From positions 3,794,516-3,858,515 of the forward strand of contig NZ_BROD01000001.1 of NCBI RefSeq assembly GCF_024345225.1: a DNA stretch of 64,000 bases, given 5' to 3'. Positions 53,000 to 61,457 of this stretch are shown here, piece after piece (positions within the stretch are counted from its first letter, which is position 1; the number at the start of each line of letters is the position of its first letter). This DNA comes from Clostridium sp. TW13. Its GTDB lineage: Bacteria; Bacillota; Clostridia; Clostridiales; Clostridiaceae. The notes beneath the pieces are model-generated. The model had not been told where the DNA came from, did no database searches, and saw only the letters and a program-made list of their open reading frames with translations. The position numbers were made by a program, and so were the translations under genes.

Positions 53000-54286
53000 C
53001 TATAAGTTCTCTATTCTTATTAAATTCTCTACAGATGAAACTGTTTCTAATTGATTTATCTCTTTTAACGCACTTTGAATATTCTCTTCTCTGGTTTTAT
53101 GTGTTATAAGTATTAACTTAACATCCTCAGCTTCTTCACCTCTTTGAATAACTGAACGAAGAGATACATCATGCCTACCTAAAGCTGTAGTAATTTCTCC
53201 TAGTACACCAGGCTTATCTTTAACTAATATCCTTAGGTAATACTTGCATTCAACTTCATCAAATGACTTTATTTCCTTATGCCATAAGTTATTTTTAACA
53301 GTTGTATAATCTTCAATATCTGTACCTTTTCTTACAATAGATATTATATCTGCAACCACTGCGCTACCTGTAGGTAATTCTCCAGCTCCTCTTCCATAAA
53401 GCATTAATTCACCTACTGCATTTCCTTTTATAAAGATAGCATTGAAAGCATCATTAACATTTGCTAGCGGATGCTTTCTAGATACAAAGGTAGGGTGAAC
53501 TCTTAACTCTAACTTACCTTCTATTTCTTTTACTATTCCTAAAAGCTTTATTACATATCCAAATTCTTTTGCGTATTTTATATCTGTTGCTGTAATCTTA
53601 GTTATACCTTCTCTGTAAACATCATCTATTTTAACCTTAGTTCCAAATGCTAAAGATGCTATTATAGCAAGCTTATATGCTGCATCAAAACTTTCAATAT
53701 CTGAAGTTGGATCTGCTTCTGCATATCCCTTTTCTTGTGCTTCCTTTAAAGCATCTGAGAAATCCATTCCCACATTGTCCATATTACTTAATATATAATT
53801 AGTTGTTCCATTTAATATTCCGTATACCTGTTCAATCTTATTTGCTGTAAGACTTTCATTAATTGTCTGTATTATAGGAATTCCACCTGCTACAGAAGCC
53901 TCATAATATAGCATAACTCCTTTGTTATCAGCTGCTTCCCCAAGTTCATCTCCATAAGTTGCTAGTAACATCTTGTTTGCAGTTACTACATGCTTTTTAT
54001 TATTCATAGCTTGAAGTATATAATCTCTTGCAGGATCAATTCCACCCATAACTTCCACTACTATTTTTATTGATTCATCATTAATGATCTCATTATAATC
54101 TGTAGTAATTAATTCTTCAGGAATTTCTATTCCTCTATTTTTATTCTTGTCTCTTACTAAAATCTTAGCAATTTCTATGTCATATCCTGAGCGCTTTCTT
54201 ATTTCGTCTTTATTTTCTTTTAAGATATTCCAAACACCTTTGCCAACATTTCCAAGCCCCAGCAAGGCTATCTCCACTTTTTTCAT
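53000..54286 (-). CDS. hom: Homoserine dehydrogenase
   Basis: Reduces aspartate semialdehyde to homoserine for threonine and methionine. 428 residues from the ATG at 54286, which follows TTGGGGG. NAD-binding start MKKVEIALLGLGNVGKG; catalytic region ANKMLLATYGDELG and GILNGTTNYIL, with the EKGYAEADPTSDIE block; C-terminal ACT domain (LVKDKPGVLGEITTALG) for amino-acid feedback. An ORF extending 22 codons further upstream is the palindromic repeat at 54313-54378. It may supply substrate to MetA. Confidence 0.92.
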   Translation of the reverse strand: MKKVEIALLGLGNVGKGVWNILKENKDEIRKRSGYDIEIAKILVRDKNKNRGIEIPEELITTDYNEIINDESIKIVVEVMGGIDPARDYILQAMNNKKHVVTANKMLLATYGDELGEAADNKGVMLYYEASVAGGIPIIQTINESLTANKIEQVYGILNGTTNYILSNMDNVGMDFSDALKEAQEKGYAEADPTSDIESFDAAYKLAIIASLAFGTKVKIDDVYREGITKITATDIKYAKEFGYVIKLLGIVKEIEGKLELRVHPTFVSRKHPLANVNDAFNAIFIKGNAVGELMLYGRGAGELPTGSAVVADIISIVRKGTDIEDYTTVKNNLWHKEIKSFDEVECKYYLRILVKDKPGVLGEITTALGRHDVSLRSVIQRGEEAEDVKLILITHKTREENIQSALKEINQLETVSSVENLIRIENL

Positions 54287-54312
54287 ATAATATAACCCCC
54301 AATTATAATTTA

Positions 54313-54378
54313 AGCATCTAAAAATACATAACAAGTCTAAATGCACTAGCATACAAACTTATGTGCTTACCGATGCCT
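54313..54378. repeat. MITE-like palindromic repeat, copy G
   Basis: AGCATCTAAAAATACATAAC plus AAGTC on the left; the right end read inward is AGGCATCGGTAAGCACATAA. It lies in the hom 5' UTR, 27 bases before the start codon. Confidence 0.65.
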
Positions 54379-54446
54379 TATATACTATAAATTATATTAT
54401 ATCTCACATTATAATCAATATATACATTGGCCAAGATAAATATTTA

Positions 54447-54535
54447 TTTATCCGATAACGGCTGCACGCTCCTGGATAAGTTCAACTAAGATTCAGATGT
54501 GGATACACCCCACCTGAATCAAGTTTCACTTGATG
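54447..54535 (-). mobile_element. Structured repeated element, short copy
   Basis: 89 bp in inverted orientation to the copy at 7750-8001, sharing the ATCAAGT-GAA-ACTTGAT hairpin, the GATTCAG/CTGAATC stem and TTATCCAGGAGCGTGCAGCC with closing GGATAA. It lacks the 162-base insert. Its first bases are translated: the final codons of the ABC ATPase gene (SSSET-stop) come from TCATCAAGTGAAACTTGA. This indicates insertion into the end of that gene. Confidence 0.55.
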
Positions 54536-55274
54536 AATTAAGTGCATAGCATCTATCACTGACAACTTCACCATCCAAGATATCAATTCTTCTTTTACAA
54601 TGGGCTGCTATCTTCTCATCATGAGTTACTATAATCACAGTTTTTCCTTCTTCATTTACCTGTTTTAGCATTCTGATAACTTCTTCCCCTGTTTTTTGAT
54701 CCAAAGCACCAGTTGGCTCATCTGCAATTAGTATATCAGGATTGGTTATAAGAGCTCTAGCTATCGCTACTCTTTGCTGCTGTCCACCAGAAAGCTGGCT
54801 TGGATACTTATTCGCATGATTTTTTATATTAAGTTTGTCCAAAATCTCTAGAATTATAGTTCTTATCTCTTTTATTGATCGTTTATGTTTCTTATCATGA
54901 AGGTTTGAGTAAATTAGAGGTATCTCTAAGTTTTCCATTATGGTGTATCCTTCAATCAAAGCAAATTGTTGAAACACAAAACCTATAGTCTTGTTTCTTA
55001 TGGCAGCCAATTCATCCTTGCTTAAGGATCTTACTTCCCTACCATTTAACATATAACTTCCTTGCTTAGTATTTAAAAGCTTACTGCCTTCCAAACAATG
55101 ATTGTCAAGACATCCTATTATATTTAAAAGTGTAGTCTTTCCTGAACCTGATGGTCCCATAATTGCTATCATTTCTCCTGCTTCTATATCTAAATTGACA
55201 TTCTTAATCGCTATGGTTTCCTCATCTACTGTATAATATTTTTTTGTTACATTTCTAAGCGTAATCTGACTCAT
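54519..55274 (-). CDS. ABC transporter ATP-binding protein (MacB/LolD type)
   Basis: 251 residues. Walker [13 protein letters not shown]-loop [12 protein letters not shown], signature [15 protein letters not shown], Walker [13 protein letters not shown] and H-loop IVTHD. AAGGAGA precedes the ATG. It is the last of three genes with two FtsX-type permeases (2 and 11 bases apart), so translation is coupled. The last five codons derive from an inserted structured element, so the original C-terminus was probably different, though the catalytic domain is whole. Confidence 0.88.
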   Translation of the reverse strand: MSQITLRNVTKKYYTVDEETIAIKNVNLDIEAGEMIAIMGPSGSGKTTLLNIIGCLDNHCLEGSKLLNTKQGSYMLNGREVRSLSKDELAAIRNKTIGFVFQQFALIEGYTIMENLEIPLIYSNLHDKKHKRSIKEIRTIILEILDKLNIKNHANKYPSQLSGGQQQRVAIARALITNPDILIADEPTGALDQKTGEEVIRMLKQVNEEGKTVIIVTHDEKIAAHCKRRIDILDGEVVSDRCYALNSSSET

Positions 55275-55276
55275 AA

Positions 55277-56485
55277 TTATCTCCTTCCACTTATAACTTC
55301 AAGAGGATTTATTCTAAGTATTTTATAAAGTATTGGCAATGATAAACCTATCATAAGCACGAAAAGTATTAACAAATCTATCTTCAGCACATAAAAATCA
55401 AATAATAAACCTGAAGATATTTTACTTATTAAAAACATGAATATTAGAGATAAAACCCCTCCTGTTACAAACAAGACCAACATTTCTCCCAAAATAAGCT
55501 TTTCTATATGTTTATTGGTAGCCCCTAAGGTAAACCTAACACCAAATTCTTTTTTCCTTTTTACTACCTCTGTTAAGAAAATTGCCAGAACCCCCAAAGA
55601 AGTAAGTGCTAAAATTATAACTCCATAAAAAATATACTTACTTACAAAACCTACACTTAGAAGCATATAATCTAAACCAGACTTCAAATTATTCAATGAA
55701 ACCTCTTCATCTTTGTCCAGTTTCATATCTATACTTTTTTTGAATTCCAAATCTGTTGTTGTGTCATTTAACTTTATAAAAATAACACCACTCATACTAG
55801 AATCATTATCGTCAACTATGACAGTATACTCTCTATAGGGATCTACCATTTCATAATTTTTTATTTCTTCTATTGTAGGATATTGAGGATCAAGAACTCC
55901 TATGATTTTATACTTGCAACTAGCACCATTCCTATATATACCTGCTTTAATTTCTACTATTGATCCTATTGGATTCATTTTTTCTAATGCCTTAGAAATA
56001 AGCATTGGCTTAACTTCAGCATTTGAACATTTAGAATGATATTCACTAAATGAAACTCCTTTTTCAAGTCTAAAATTAAATATGCTTGATATTTCTTTAT
56101 TATGTTCTATTAAGTTGAAAGTATTTATTGGACATTTTATGGTAGTGCTTTGTTCATCAAATGTATAACAATTCATACTTGCTATAGCTTTTACTCGAGA
56201 ATCATTCTTTATCAGTTCAATAATTTTATTAGGACTTTCTGCAATCGTTATATTTTTAGTAGTACCCCCGACTACTCCTGCACTTATTTTAAGTTTTCCC
56301 CGTACAATAGGGCTATACACATTATTCTCCACAGTATTTTTATATACTTCCATCTTATTTATTCTATATCTGTATTTTGCTAAGGTTAACATAATAATTA
56401 CAAGCCCTATAGTTATTATAGCTGTTACACATACATTTCTAGCTTTATTTCTCTTTATATTTCTCACAATCTCGTATAAATACAT
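55277..56485 (-). CDS. FtsX-like ABC permease 1
   Basis: 402 residues. One N-terminal helix (NVCVTAIITIGLVIIMLTLA), an extracytoplasmic MacB_PCD-type domain of about 230 residues, then three helices in the C-terminal FtsX region (YIFYGVIILALTSLGVLAIF, LVLFVTGGVLSLIFMFLI, LLILFVLMIGLSLPILYKIL). Coupling segment KKEFGVRFTLGATNKHIEKL. It lies 2 bases upstream of the ATPase gene. It probably pairs with permease 2; the substrate, possibly an antimicrobial peptide, is unknown. Confidence 0.8.
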   Translation of the reverse strand: MYLYEIVRNIKRNKARNVCVTAIITIGLVIIMLTLAKYRYRINKMEVYKNTVENNVYSPIVRGKLKISAGVVGGTTKNITIAESPNKIIELIKNDSRVKAIASMNCYTFDEQSTTIKCPINTFNLIEHNKEISSIFNFRLEKGVSFSEYHSKCSNAEVKPMLISKALEKMNPIGSIVEIKAGIYRNGASCKYKIIGVLDPQYPTIEEIKNYEMVDPYREYTVIVDDNDSSMSGVIFIKLNDTTTDLEFKKSIDMKLDKDEEVSLNNLKSGLDYMLLSVGFVSKYIFYGVIILALTSLGVLAIFLTEVVKRKKEFGVRFTLGATNKHIEKLILGEMLVLFVTGGVLSLIFMFLISKISSGLLFDFYVLKIDLLILFVLMIGLSLPILYKILRINPLEVISGRR

Positions 56486-56496
56486 CTCTTCACTTC

Positions 56497-57669
56497 CTAT
56501 TCATATCTTAAAGCTTCTGCTGGGTCCATAGAAATTACTCTTTTTGCTGGAATTATAGTTGCTATATATCCTATAAATAGAGACAATATCACACATAATA
56601 CGAAGTTTGTGAAATTGAATTCTAAGCTCAATGAATCTTTTGCTAAAATATCATCTAAATAGCCTCGCATAGTTAATTGAAATACAAATGATAGTACACT
56701 TCCTATTAGCACTACACTTATAACTTGTCTCCTTACCAAGGAAATTATGCTTTTATCTGTTGCCCCCAAAACCTTTCTTATGGTAATCTCTCTCTTTCTA
56801 TCCTCTATCCAAAAATAACACATGTTGAAAATAACAAAAATAGCTACCAACATTATAGGTATAGATAAAATAAATGTGCTTATCCCCGTCTGTACTTCCC
56901 CAGAACTAAAAGAGGTTTTTTGCCTTTCAGATGCAATCCTTATTTTATCTTTATTAAACTTTTCTGTAGCTATTTTAAGTATATTATCGCAATCAGCAGG
57001 TTTAACCCTGTATATTAGCGACATTAATAAACACCCACTTCCAGTGTTACTATAAATCAATTCACTTTTTAACTTTTCTAGATATGCCTTAGGTACACTG
57101 TTTAGCGGTAACACTACTGTTTCGTTCCATTGGCTATCTTGTTCAACATGATTAGGTCCCAAAATTCCAATTACTTTATATTTTTCACCATAGAACTCTA
57201 TATAATCATTTATAAAAACATTTAAATCTTTAAGGGTTTTATAACTTAATAAAGCAACCTTACCTCCCTTAGATGCTTCCTCCGCATTAATATATCTTCC
57301 CTTAGATACATATGCAGTATAATCAGGCTCTTTATTAAAAATAGTTAAATAGGGCTTGCATTTTATATGCTTATTCCCTTTTGAAATACTTTCAGCATTA
57401 AGTTTCAGCATATCTACTTTCCCGTACTTAGACATAGCTTTAACTATCTCTACAGCATCACCTTTAAACATTTCCCTAGAATCACTGGATACTGTTACAT
57501 AAGTATAGTTTTCAACATTCCCCATGCTAATGTCTTTACTTTCTTTTGCAGAAATAAATATATCATTTACCATCATAGAAATTATTGTAATGCAAAAGAA
57601 TATAACTAATATGATTGTAACCAGATTGAATTTTTTTCTTTTCCAGGAATATAAAGTTTTTCTTATCAT
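56497..57669 (-). CDS. FtsX-like ABC permease 2
   Basis: 390 residues from the ATG at 57669, which GAGGTG precedes by six bases. N-terminal helix (LVTIILVIFFCITIISMMV), a large extracytoplasmic domain, and three C-terminal helices with coupling segment REITIRKVLGATDKSIISLV. It is the first of the three-gene transporter operon. Its topology matches permease 1, although the two share little sequence, which fits a heterodimer with the single ATPase. Confidence 0.8.
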   Translation of the reverse strand: MIRKTLYSWKRKKFNLVTIILVIFFCITIISMMVNDIFISAKESKDISMGNVENYTYVTVSSDSREMFKGDAVEIVKAMSKYGKVDMLKLNAESISKGNKHIKCKPYLTIFNKEPDYTAYVSKGRYINAEEASKGGKVALLSYKTLKDLNVFINDYIEFYGEKYKVIGILGPNHVEQDSQWNETVVLPLNSVPKAYLEKLKSELIYSNTGSGCLLMSLIYRVKPADCDNILKIATEKFNKDKIRIASERQKTSFSSGEVQTGISTFILSIPIMLVAIFVIFNMCYFWIEDRKREITIRKVLGATDKSIISLVRRQVISVVLIGSVLSFVFQLTMRGYLDDILAKDSLSLEFNFTNFVLCVILSLFIGYIATIIPAKRVISMDPAEALRYE

Positions 57670-57871
57670 TGTTGAACACCTCATAATTAATAAATGCTTG
57701 CTTTTGACTATTCATAAAATATCTCATCCATATTCACATTATTTTAAGATTACTCCTGCTACTCCTTACTGATATGGATAAAAACGTTTAATTAAAATAT
57801 ATGGAAAATTTATAACTTTCATTTACACTTACATATTACAACTAATGCTCTAAATGTTTTGTAGAAAACAA

Positions 57872-57906
57872 AAAGAATTTAGCCTATTTCGTATACTAAA
57901 TTCTTT
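57872..57906 (-). terminator. Terminator after the MFS exporter gene
   Basis: AAAGAATTTAG (57872-57882) pairs with CTAAATTCTTT (57896-57906); the minus strand runs on as TTGTTTTC. It is 75 bases past the stop at 57981. The 311-base gap 57670-57980 holds nothing else. Confidence 0.65.
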
Positions 57907-57980
57907 CTACTTTCTTTGATAAACAACTTTATTCAACAAAAAACTTATATGAACTATCTTTTTATCAATTTATTTATATT

Positions 57981-59273
57981 TTATATAGTATTGTTTCTTT
58001 TCATATGCACTGCTGCTAAAACTATGGTACCTCCTGATATCAACAAGATAATCAATGGAGATACCCTATCTATAATTAGACCAGTTATTATTATTCCAAG
58101 AGGAGCAATTCCACCAGATAAAGTTCCAATAATACCAGTTATCCTACCTCTAAGGTTTTCAGGAGTCATTCTTTGTAATGTTACCATTAAAGGTGTATTT
58201 ACTGTTATTAATGCAACTCCCATTATAAACAACAAAATTACATTATAAGCACATAACACAAAGTTTATTTTGAAGATACTAAGATTTATAACCTGAATAC
58301 CTAATAACATGAATACTACTCCTGTAGTTCCAAGTCCAAATGCTAAGTTCTTTAATCCATTGCCTTTTTCTTTTTTATTTCCAAGAATAATAGAAGCGAT
58401 TATCATTCCTACAAAATAAAAAGCTTGAAATGTTCCGTACTGAGCTGAACTCATCTTTAAGACATTATTAATGATATAAGGATAAACTACTCCTATAGAA
58501 GCATTGAAAAAGAAGTTTATAAGCAATACATATTTTATAAGTTCATATATAATCTTTTGTTCTCTCACAAATTGAAGCACTTCTTTTATTTCATTTTTAA
58601 AAACTGTCAAAGTCATTGGAGTTTTTGAAGAAGTTTCTAAGCTACTATTGAAATTAAAATTAATAAACATCTCTATTGCTGAAGAAAAGAAAAATGAGAT
58701 TCCATTTAAAATCAAAAAAATATTTATAGGTATAAGTCCGTATATAACTCCTGCTAATACTGGAGCTAGTATTCCTGAAACTGCTGTAGATGTTGAGCAA
58801 TAAGAATTTATCTTCATAAGCTTTTTATCAGTTACAAGATTAGGCATAGATGAGGTTAAAGATGTGTCATAAAATATATTTATAATTGCTAACAATAAGC
58901 TTGTAATATAAATAAATTCAATCTTTAATCCGTATATTGATGATAGTCCCAAAAGTCCAAAGGTTATTATTCCACTAAGAGCATCAAAAGTTATTGTAAG
59001 CTTCTTTCTATCAATTCTATCTGCTATTATTCCAGCAAAAGGTCCTAATATTATTCTAGGTAACATAGCAATTAATACATTAATAGCAAAAGATCCACCT
59101 GAACCAGTTACCTTTAATATATAAAGAGATAAGGCAAAATTATAAATATTAGTTCCTAAAAGTGAGATAGTTTTAGACGTCAAAAGTAAAATTATATTTA
59201 ACTTTTCAGTGCTATTCTCTTTCTTCAAGTCTTTAATTTCATCTTTTTCAATAAGTTCTAAGGTATTGTTCAT
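57981..59273 (-). CDS. Major facilitator superfamily exporter
   Basis: 430 residues from the ATG at 59273 after AAAGGAGA. Twelve predicted helices. The MFS loop 2-3 motif appears as PFAGIIADRIDRKK, and the central loop is GNKKEKGNG. The layout (short acidic N-terminus, no large loop) fits the MefA/enterobactin-exporter-like drug efflux group. The substrate is unknown. It is a single gene, transcribed toward the FtsX-type operon. Confidence 0.8.
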   Translation of the reverse strand: MNNTLELIEKDEIKDLKKENSTEKLNIILLLTSKTISLLGTNIYNFALSLYILKVTGSGGSFAINVLIAMLPRIILGPFAGIIADRIDRKKLTITFDALSGIITFGLLGLSSIYGLKIEFIYITSLLLAIINIFYDTSLTSSMPNLVTDKKLMKINSYCSTSTAVSGILAPVLAGVIYGLIPINIFLILNGISFFFSSAIEMFINFNFNSSLETSSKTPMTLTVFKNEIKEVLQFVREQKIIYELIKYVLLINFFFNASIGVVYPYIINNVLKMSSAQYGTFQAFYFVGMIIASIILGNKKEKGNGLKNLAFGLGTTGVVFMLLGIQVINLSIFKINFVLCAYNVILLFIMGVALITVNTPLMVTLQRMTPENLRGRITGIIGTLSGGIAPLGIIITGLIIDRVSPLIILLISGGTIVLAAVHMKRNNTI

Positions 59274-59450
59274 GTTATAAATCTCCTTTAACACTTGATT
59301 CTTCTTTGTATCAATATATAATTCAGCTAATTTGCAGAATCTAATTGTATTGGCAATGTTAAATTCTACTTAATATTATTATAATACTGTATTTTCTTGA
59401 AATCAAGATAAAGTTAATTTATATTAAACTACGCTTATCAATGTATAAAA

Positions 59451-59490
59451 ATAGAAAGGATAGCTACTGTAACGCATATCCTTTCTATCT
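59451..59490. terminator. Bidirectional intrinsic terminator
   Basis: ATAGAAAGGATA (59451-59462) pairs perfectly with TATCCTTTCTAT (59477-59488) with a 14-base loop. The minus side has five Ts and the plus side CTTTTC. It lies about 80 bases past the CPBP gene stop. Confidence 0.75.
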
Positions 59491-59569
59491 TTTCATTCTA
59501 ATTTCTTCATATTGCTTGAAGAATTTCATAAAATACTTTATTGCATCTAGCATGCAACTAAATTAAATA

Positions 59570-60388
59570 TTATATGCTTTTTCCTATATTTATAGAGTCC
59601 ATTTTCTTTAAACTAACTACCTTAACAATACCTATAAAGCATAGAACTATTGCTATTACTGAATATACAACAATGTTTATCCTTGATAAGAAAAGTGGAA
59701 CTATTACTGATTCAAATAAGTTAAAGAGACAATGCGCCACTATATTCCCATATAAAGAATCTGTATATATGTTTATCAAAGCAAATATTATCCCTGAAAC
59801 AAAAGCATAAACTCCTTGAAGTATGTTTCCATGCATTATACCAAAAATTAAAGCTTGTACAATTATAGCAAAAACTATATTAAAGTTTTTCTTTAGCCAA
59901 GAGAAAATAACTCCCCTAAAAAACATTTCTTCAAAAATTGGAATTATGATTACTATAACAATAGTTTGGATAATTGAGGTATTTGCAGCTGACAATGCAT
60001 TTGACACCATTCTATAACTAGAAAAATAGTCACTAACTAGGCCAACAAATATAGAATTAAGCATAGCAAAACCCATCACAAATAAGCTTATATATATAAC
60101 TTTCTTTAAACTGCATTTTTTAAAATTGCATCGTTTTAATAAGCTCTCCTTTGTTGGTAGAAAGAATAGAATCAATAGTAACAACATTACTATATCTCCC
60201 ATTAATGTTATGATGTAGATATAAGGAGTTATTAAGCTTTGTAATTTGCTAGGATCAATAGACTTTAGACTTATTTCATTGGCTACTGAATATCCTGCCA
60301 TAAACATACCACCAACTATTGCAGATATAAATAAATATAACAATGGTAATAATACGACTATTACTATGAATTTGCCTAATTTTTTCAT
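59570..60388 (-). CDS. CPBP-family intramembrane protease
   Basis: 272 residues, about seven membrane helices. Motif 1 is FEEMFFRGVIFSWL (EE-x3-R), motif 2 IFGIMHGNILQ (F-x3-H), and a third block is NIVAHCLFNL, the Rce1-type metalloprotease pattern. Members act in prenyl-type processing or self-immunity to peptides. It starts 16 bases after the small membrane protein gene upstream, so the two are probably cotranscribed. Confidence 0.85.
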   Translation of the reverse strand: MKKLGKFIVIVVLLPLLYLFISAIVGGMFMAGYSVANEISLKSIDPSKLQSLITPYIYIITLMGDIVMLLLLILFFLPTKESLLKRCNFKKCSLKKVIYISLFVMGFAMLNSIFVGLVSDYFSSYRMVSNALSAANTSIIQTIVIVIIIPIFEEMFFRGVIFSWLKKNFNIVFAIIVQALIFGIMHGNILQGVYAFVSGIIFALINIYTDSLYGNIVAHCLFNLFESVIVPLFLSRINIVVYSVIAIVLCFIGIVKVVSLKKMDSINIGKSI

Positions 60389-60404
60389 ACTTATCTCCTA
60401 CTTA

Positions 60405-60653
60405 CTACATACCTTTAACAGCATATAAAGCTCCAAATACAGCACTTCCTGTAGAAGCAATCACTCCTAATATATTAAGTCCAAGACAGATCTTTATTTT
60501 AGTATTGTTTTCTACCTTCATTTGTTTTACTGACATTATAATTCCTACTATACTAACAGGATAGCCAACTATAGGTAGAATCCATGTTATTAAACTAAGA
60601 ATTCCTAAAACTAATGGTGACTTTGATTGATTTGGTTGAATATTTTGTTCCAT
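60405..60653 (-). CDS. Small two-helix membrane protein (DUF4190-like)
   Basis: 82 residues from the ATG at 60653 after GGGGGTC. A polar N-terminus (MEQNIQPNQSKSP) is followed by helix 1 (LVLGILSLITWILPIVGYPV), a short basic loop, and helix 2 (ICLGLNILGVIASTGSAVFG). This resembles small DUF4190-type membrane proteins. It lies 16 bases ahead of the CPBP protease gene and may be its partner or substrate, which is inference. Confidence 0.6.
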   Translation of the reverse strand: MEQNIQPNQSKSPLVLGILSLITWILPIVGYPVSIVGIIMSVKQMKVENNTKIKICLGLNILGVIASTGSAVFGALYAVKGM

Positions 60654-60850
60654 AAATATGACCCCCATAATTTTTGTAAATATATTTATTAATCCCCTTA
60701 AAATACATATTACTACATAATACTGTGAATGTAAACCTTATCTCAACGCCTAGGACTATATGTATTTATTACCAATTTTATGGTTTGATAATTTATAGAA
60801 AAAAATAATGCTTGTAAATTAGTATTCCAAAAAATTTTTAACACACTTAT

Positions 60851-60912
60851 ATATATCTTGATAATAAAATATCTCTATTTCTCGATATCATGATATCAAG
60901 AAACGCTAAAAT
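60851..60912. repeat. GATATC hairpin repeat, copy 2
   Basis: Same order as the copy at 34313-34374: ATATCTTGATA, then ATATCTCTATTTCTCGATAT, then GATATCAAGAAACGCTAAAA. The left stem has diverged (about 11 of 16 pairs remain), but loop and tail are kept. It sits in the 329-base gap 60654-60982, which has no gene. Confidence 0.55.
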
Positions 60913-60982
60913 GCTAGGTTTAGAAATTTTATTGTTCTTCTTCTATTAATCTTAACAACTCAAATTTTACATAATAATTTTT

Positions 60983-61165
60983 CTATTCTTCTTTAGATTT
61001 ATTTAAGTTATATATAGATGCACATACAGCAGCTATAATTGCAAATGTAAGAAGAATAACATATTTTATAGTTACTTGTTTTAAAATGCACAAGCTTAAT
61101 AAAAAAAGCAAACCAAATATTGCATCTTTAGTAACTATGGCAACAATAACCTTATCTGTTAACAC
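60983..61165 (-). CDS. Small two-helix membrane protein, uncertain start
   Basis: Up to 60 residues, mostly hydrophobic, with helices around VIVAIVTKDAIFGLLFLL and YVILLTFAIIAAVCASIYNL and a charged tail NKSKEE. AAAGGAG lies immediately at the GTG start, too close for normal use, and no better start is visible. It could be a real small membrane protein or a chance hydrophobic frame; the amphipathic tail and positive-inside pattern slightly favour a real gene. Confidence 0.35.
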   Translation of the reverse strand: MLTDKVIVAIVTKDAIFGLLFLLSLCILKQVTIKYVILLTFAIIAAVCASIYNLNKSKEE

Positions 61166-61352
61166 TCCTTTTGCTAAAGATTTTCAATTATCAAACATAA
61201 AATTAATGAACTTTAAATTCAGAAAATCAATTTATATATACTTGTGCTAAACGCTTGAATGTTTGTTGTTATATGTCATATAATTAAGCAAATGGACAAT
61301 TGCAGATTATTGTGAACAAACTATTATTTATATTTTGAGGGGTGGTGGTTAT

Positions 61353-61457
61353 ATGAGTGAAAGCGATATTAGTGACATTATACCGATTATAAATCTAAAA
61401 ATGATAAGGAGATGCTTTTATGAGTTACAACCCCGAAATCCCCAAAAACAGATATGA
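61353..61457 (+). CDS. Upstream ORF overlapping the methyltransferase start
   Basis: 34 codons starting MSESDISDIIPIINLK, with a very strong ribosome site (GAGGGGTGGTGG). It ends in a different frame 38 bases inside the methyltransferase gene. Ribosomes ending here would pass over the AAGGAG and ATG of the next gene, so it may be a leader peptide controlling it. Alternatively it is a remnant of another gene's start. Confidence 0.45.
   Translation: MSESDISDIIPIINLKMIRRCFYELQPRNPQKQI

Noticed and set aside
57916-58248. 110-codon plus-strand frame over the end of the MFS gene
   Set aside because: Overlaps the MFS exporter in antisense; no family resemblance and no ribosome site.
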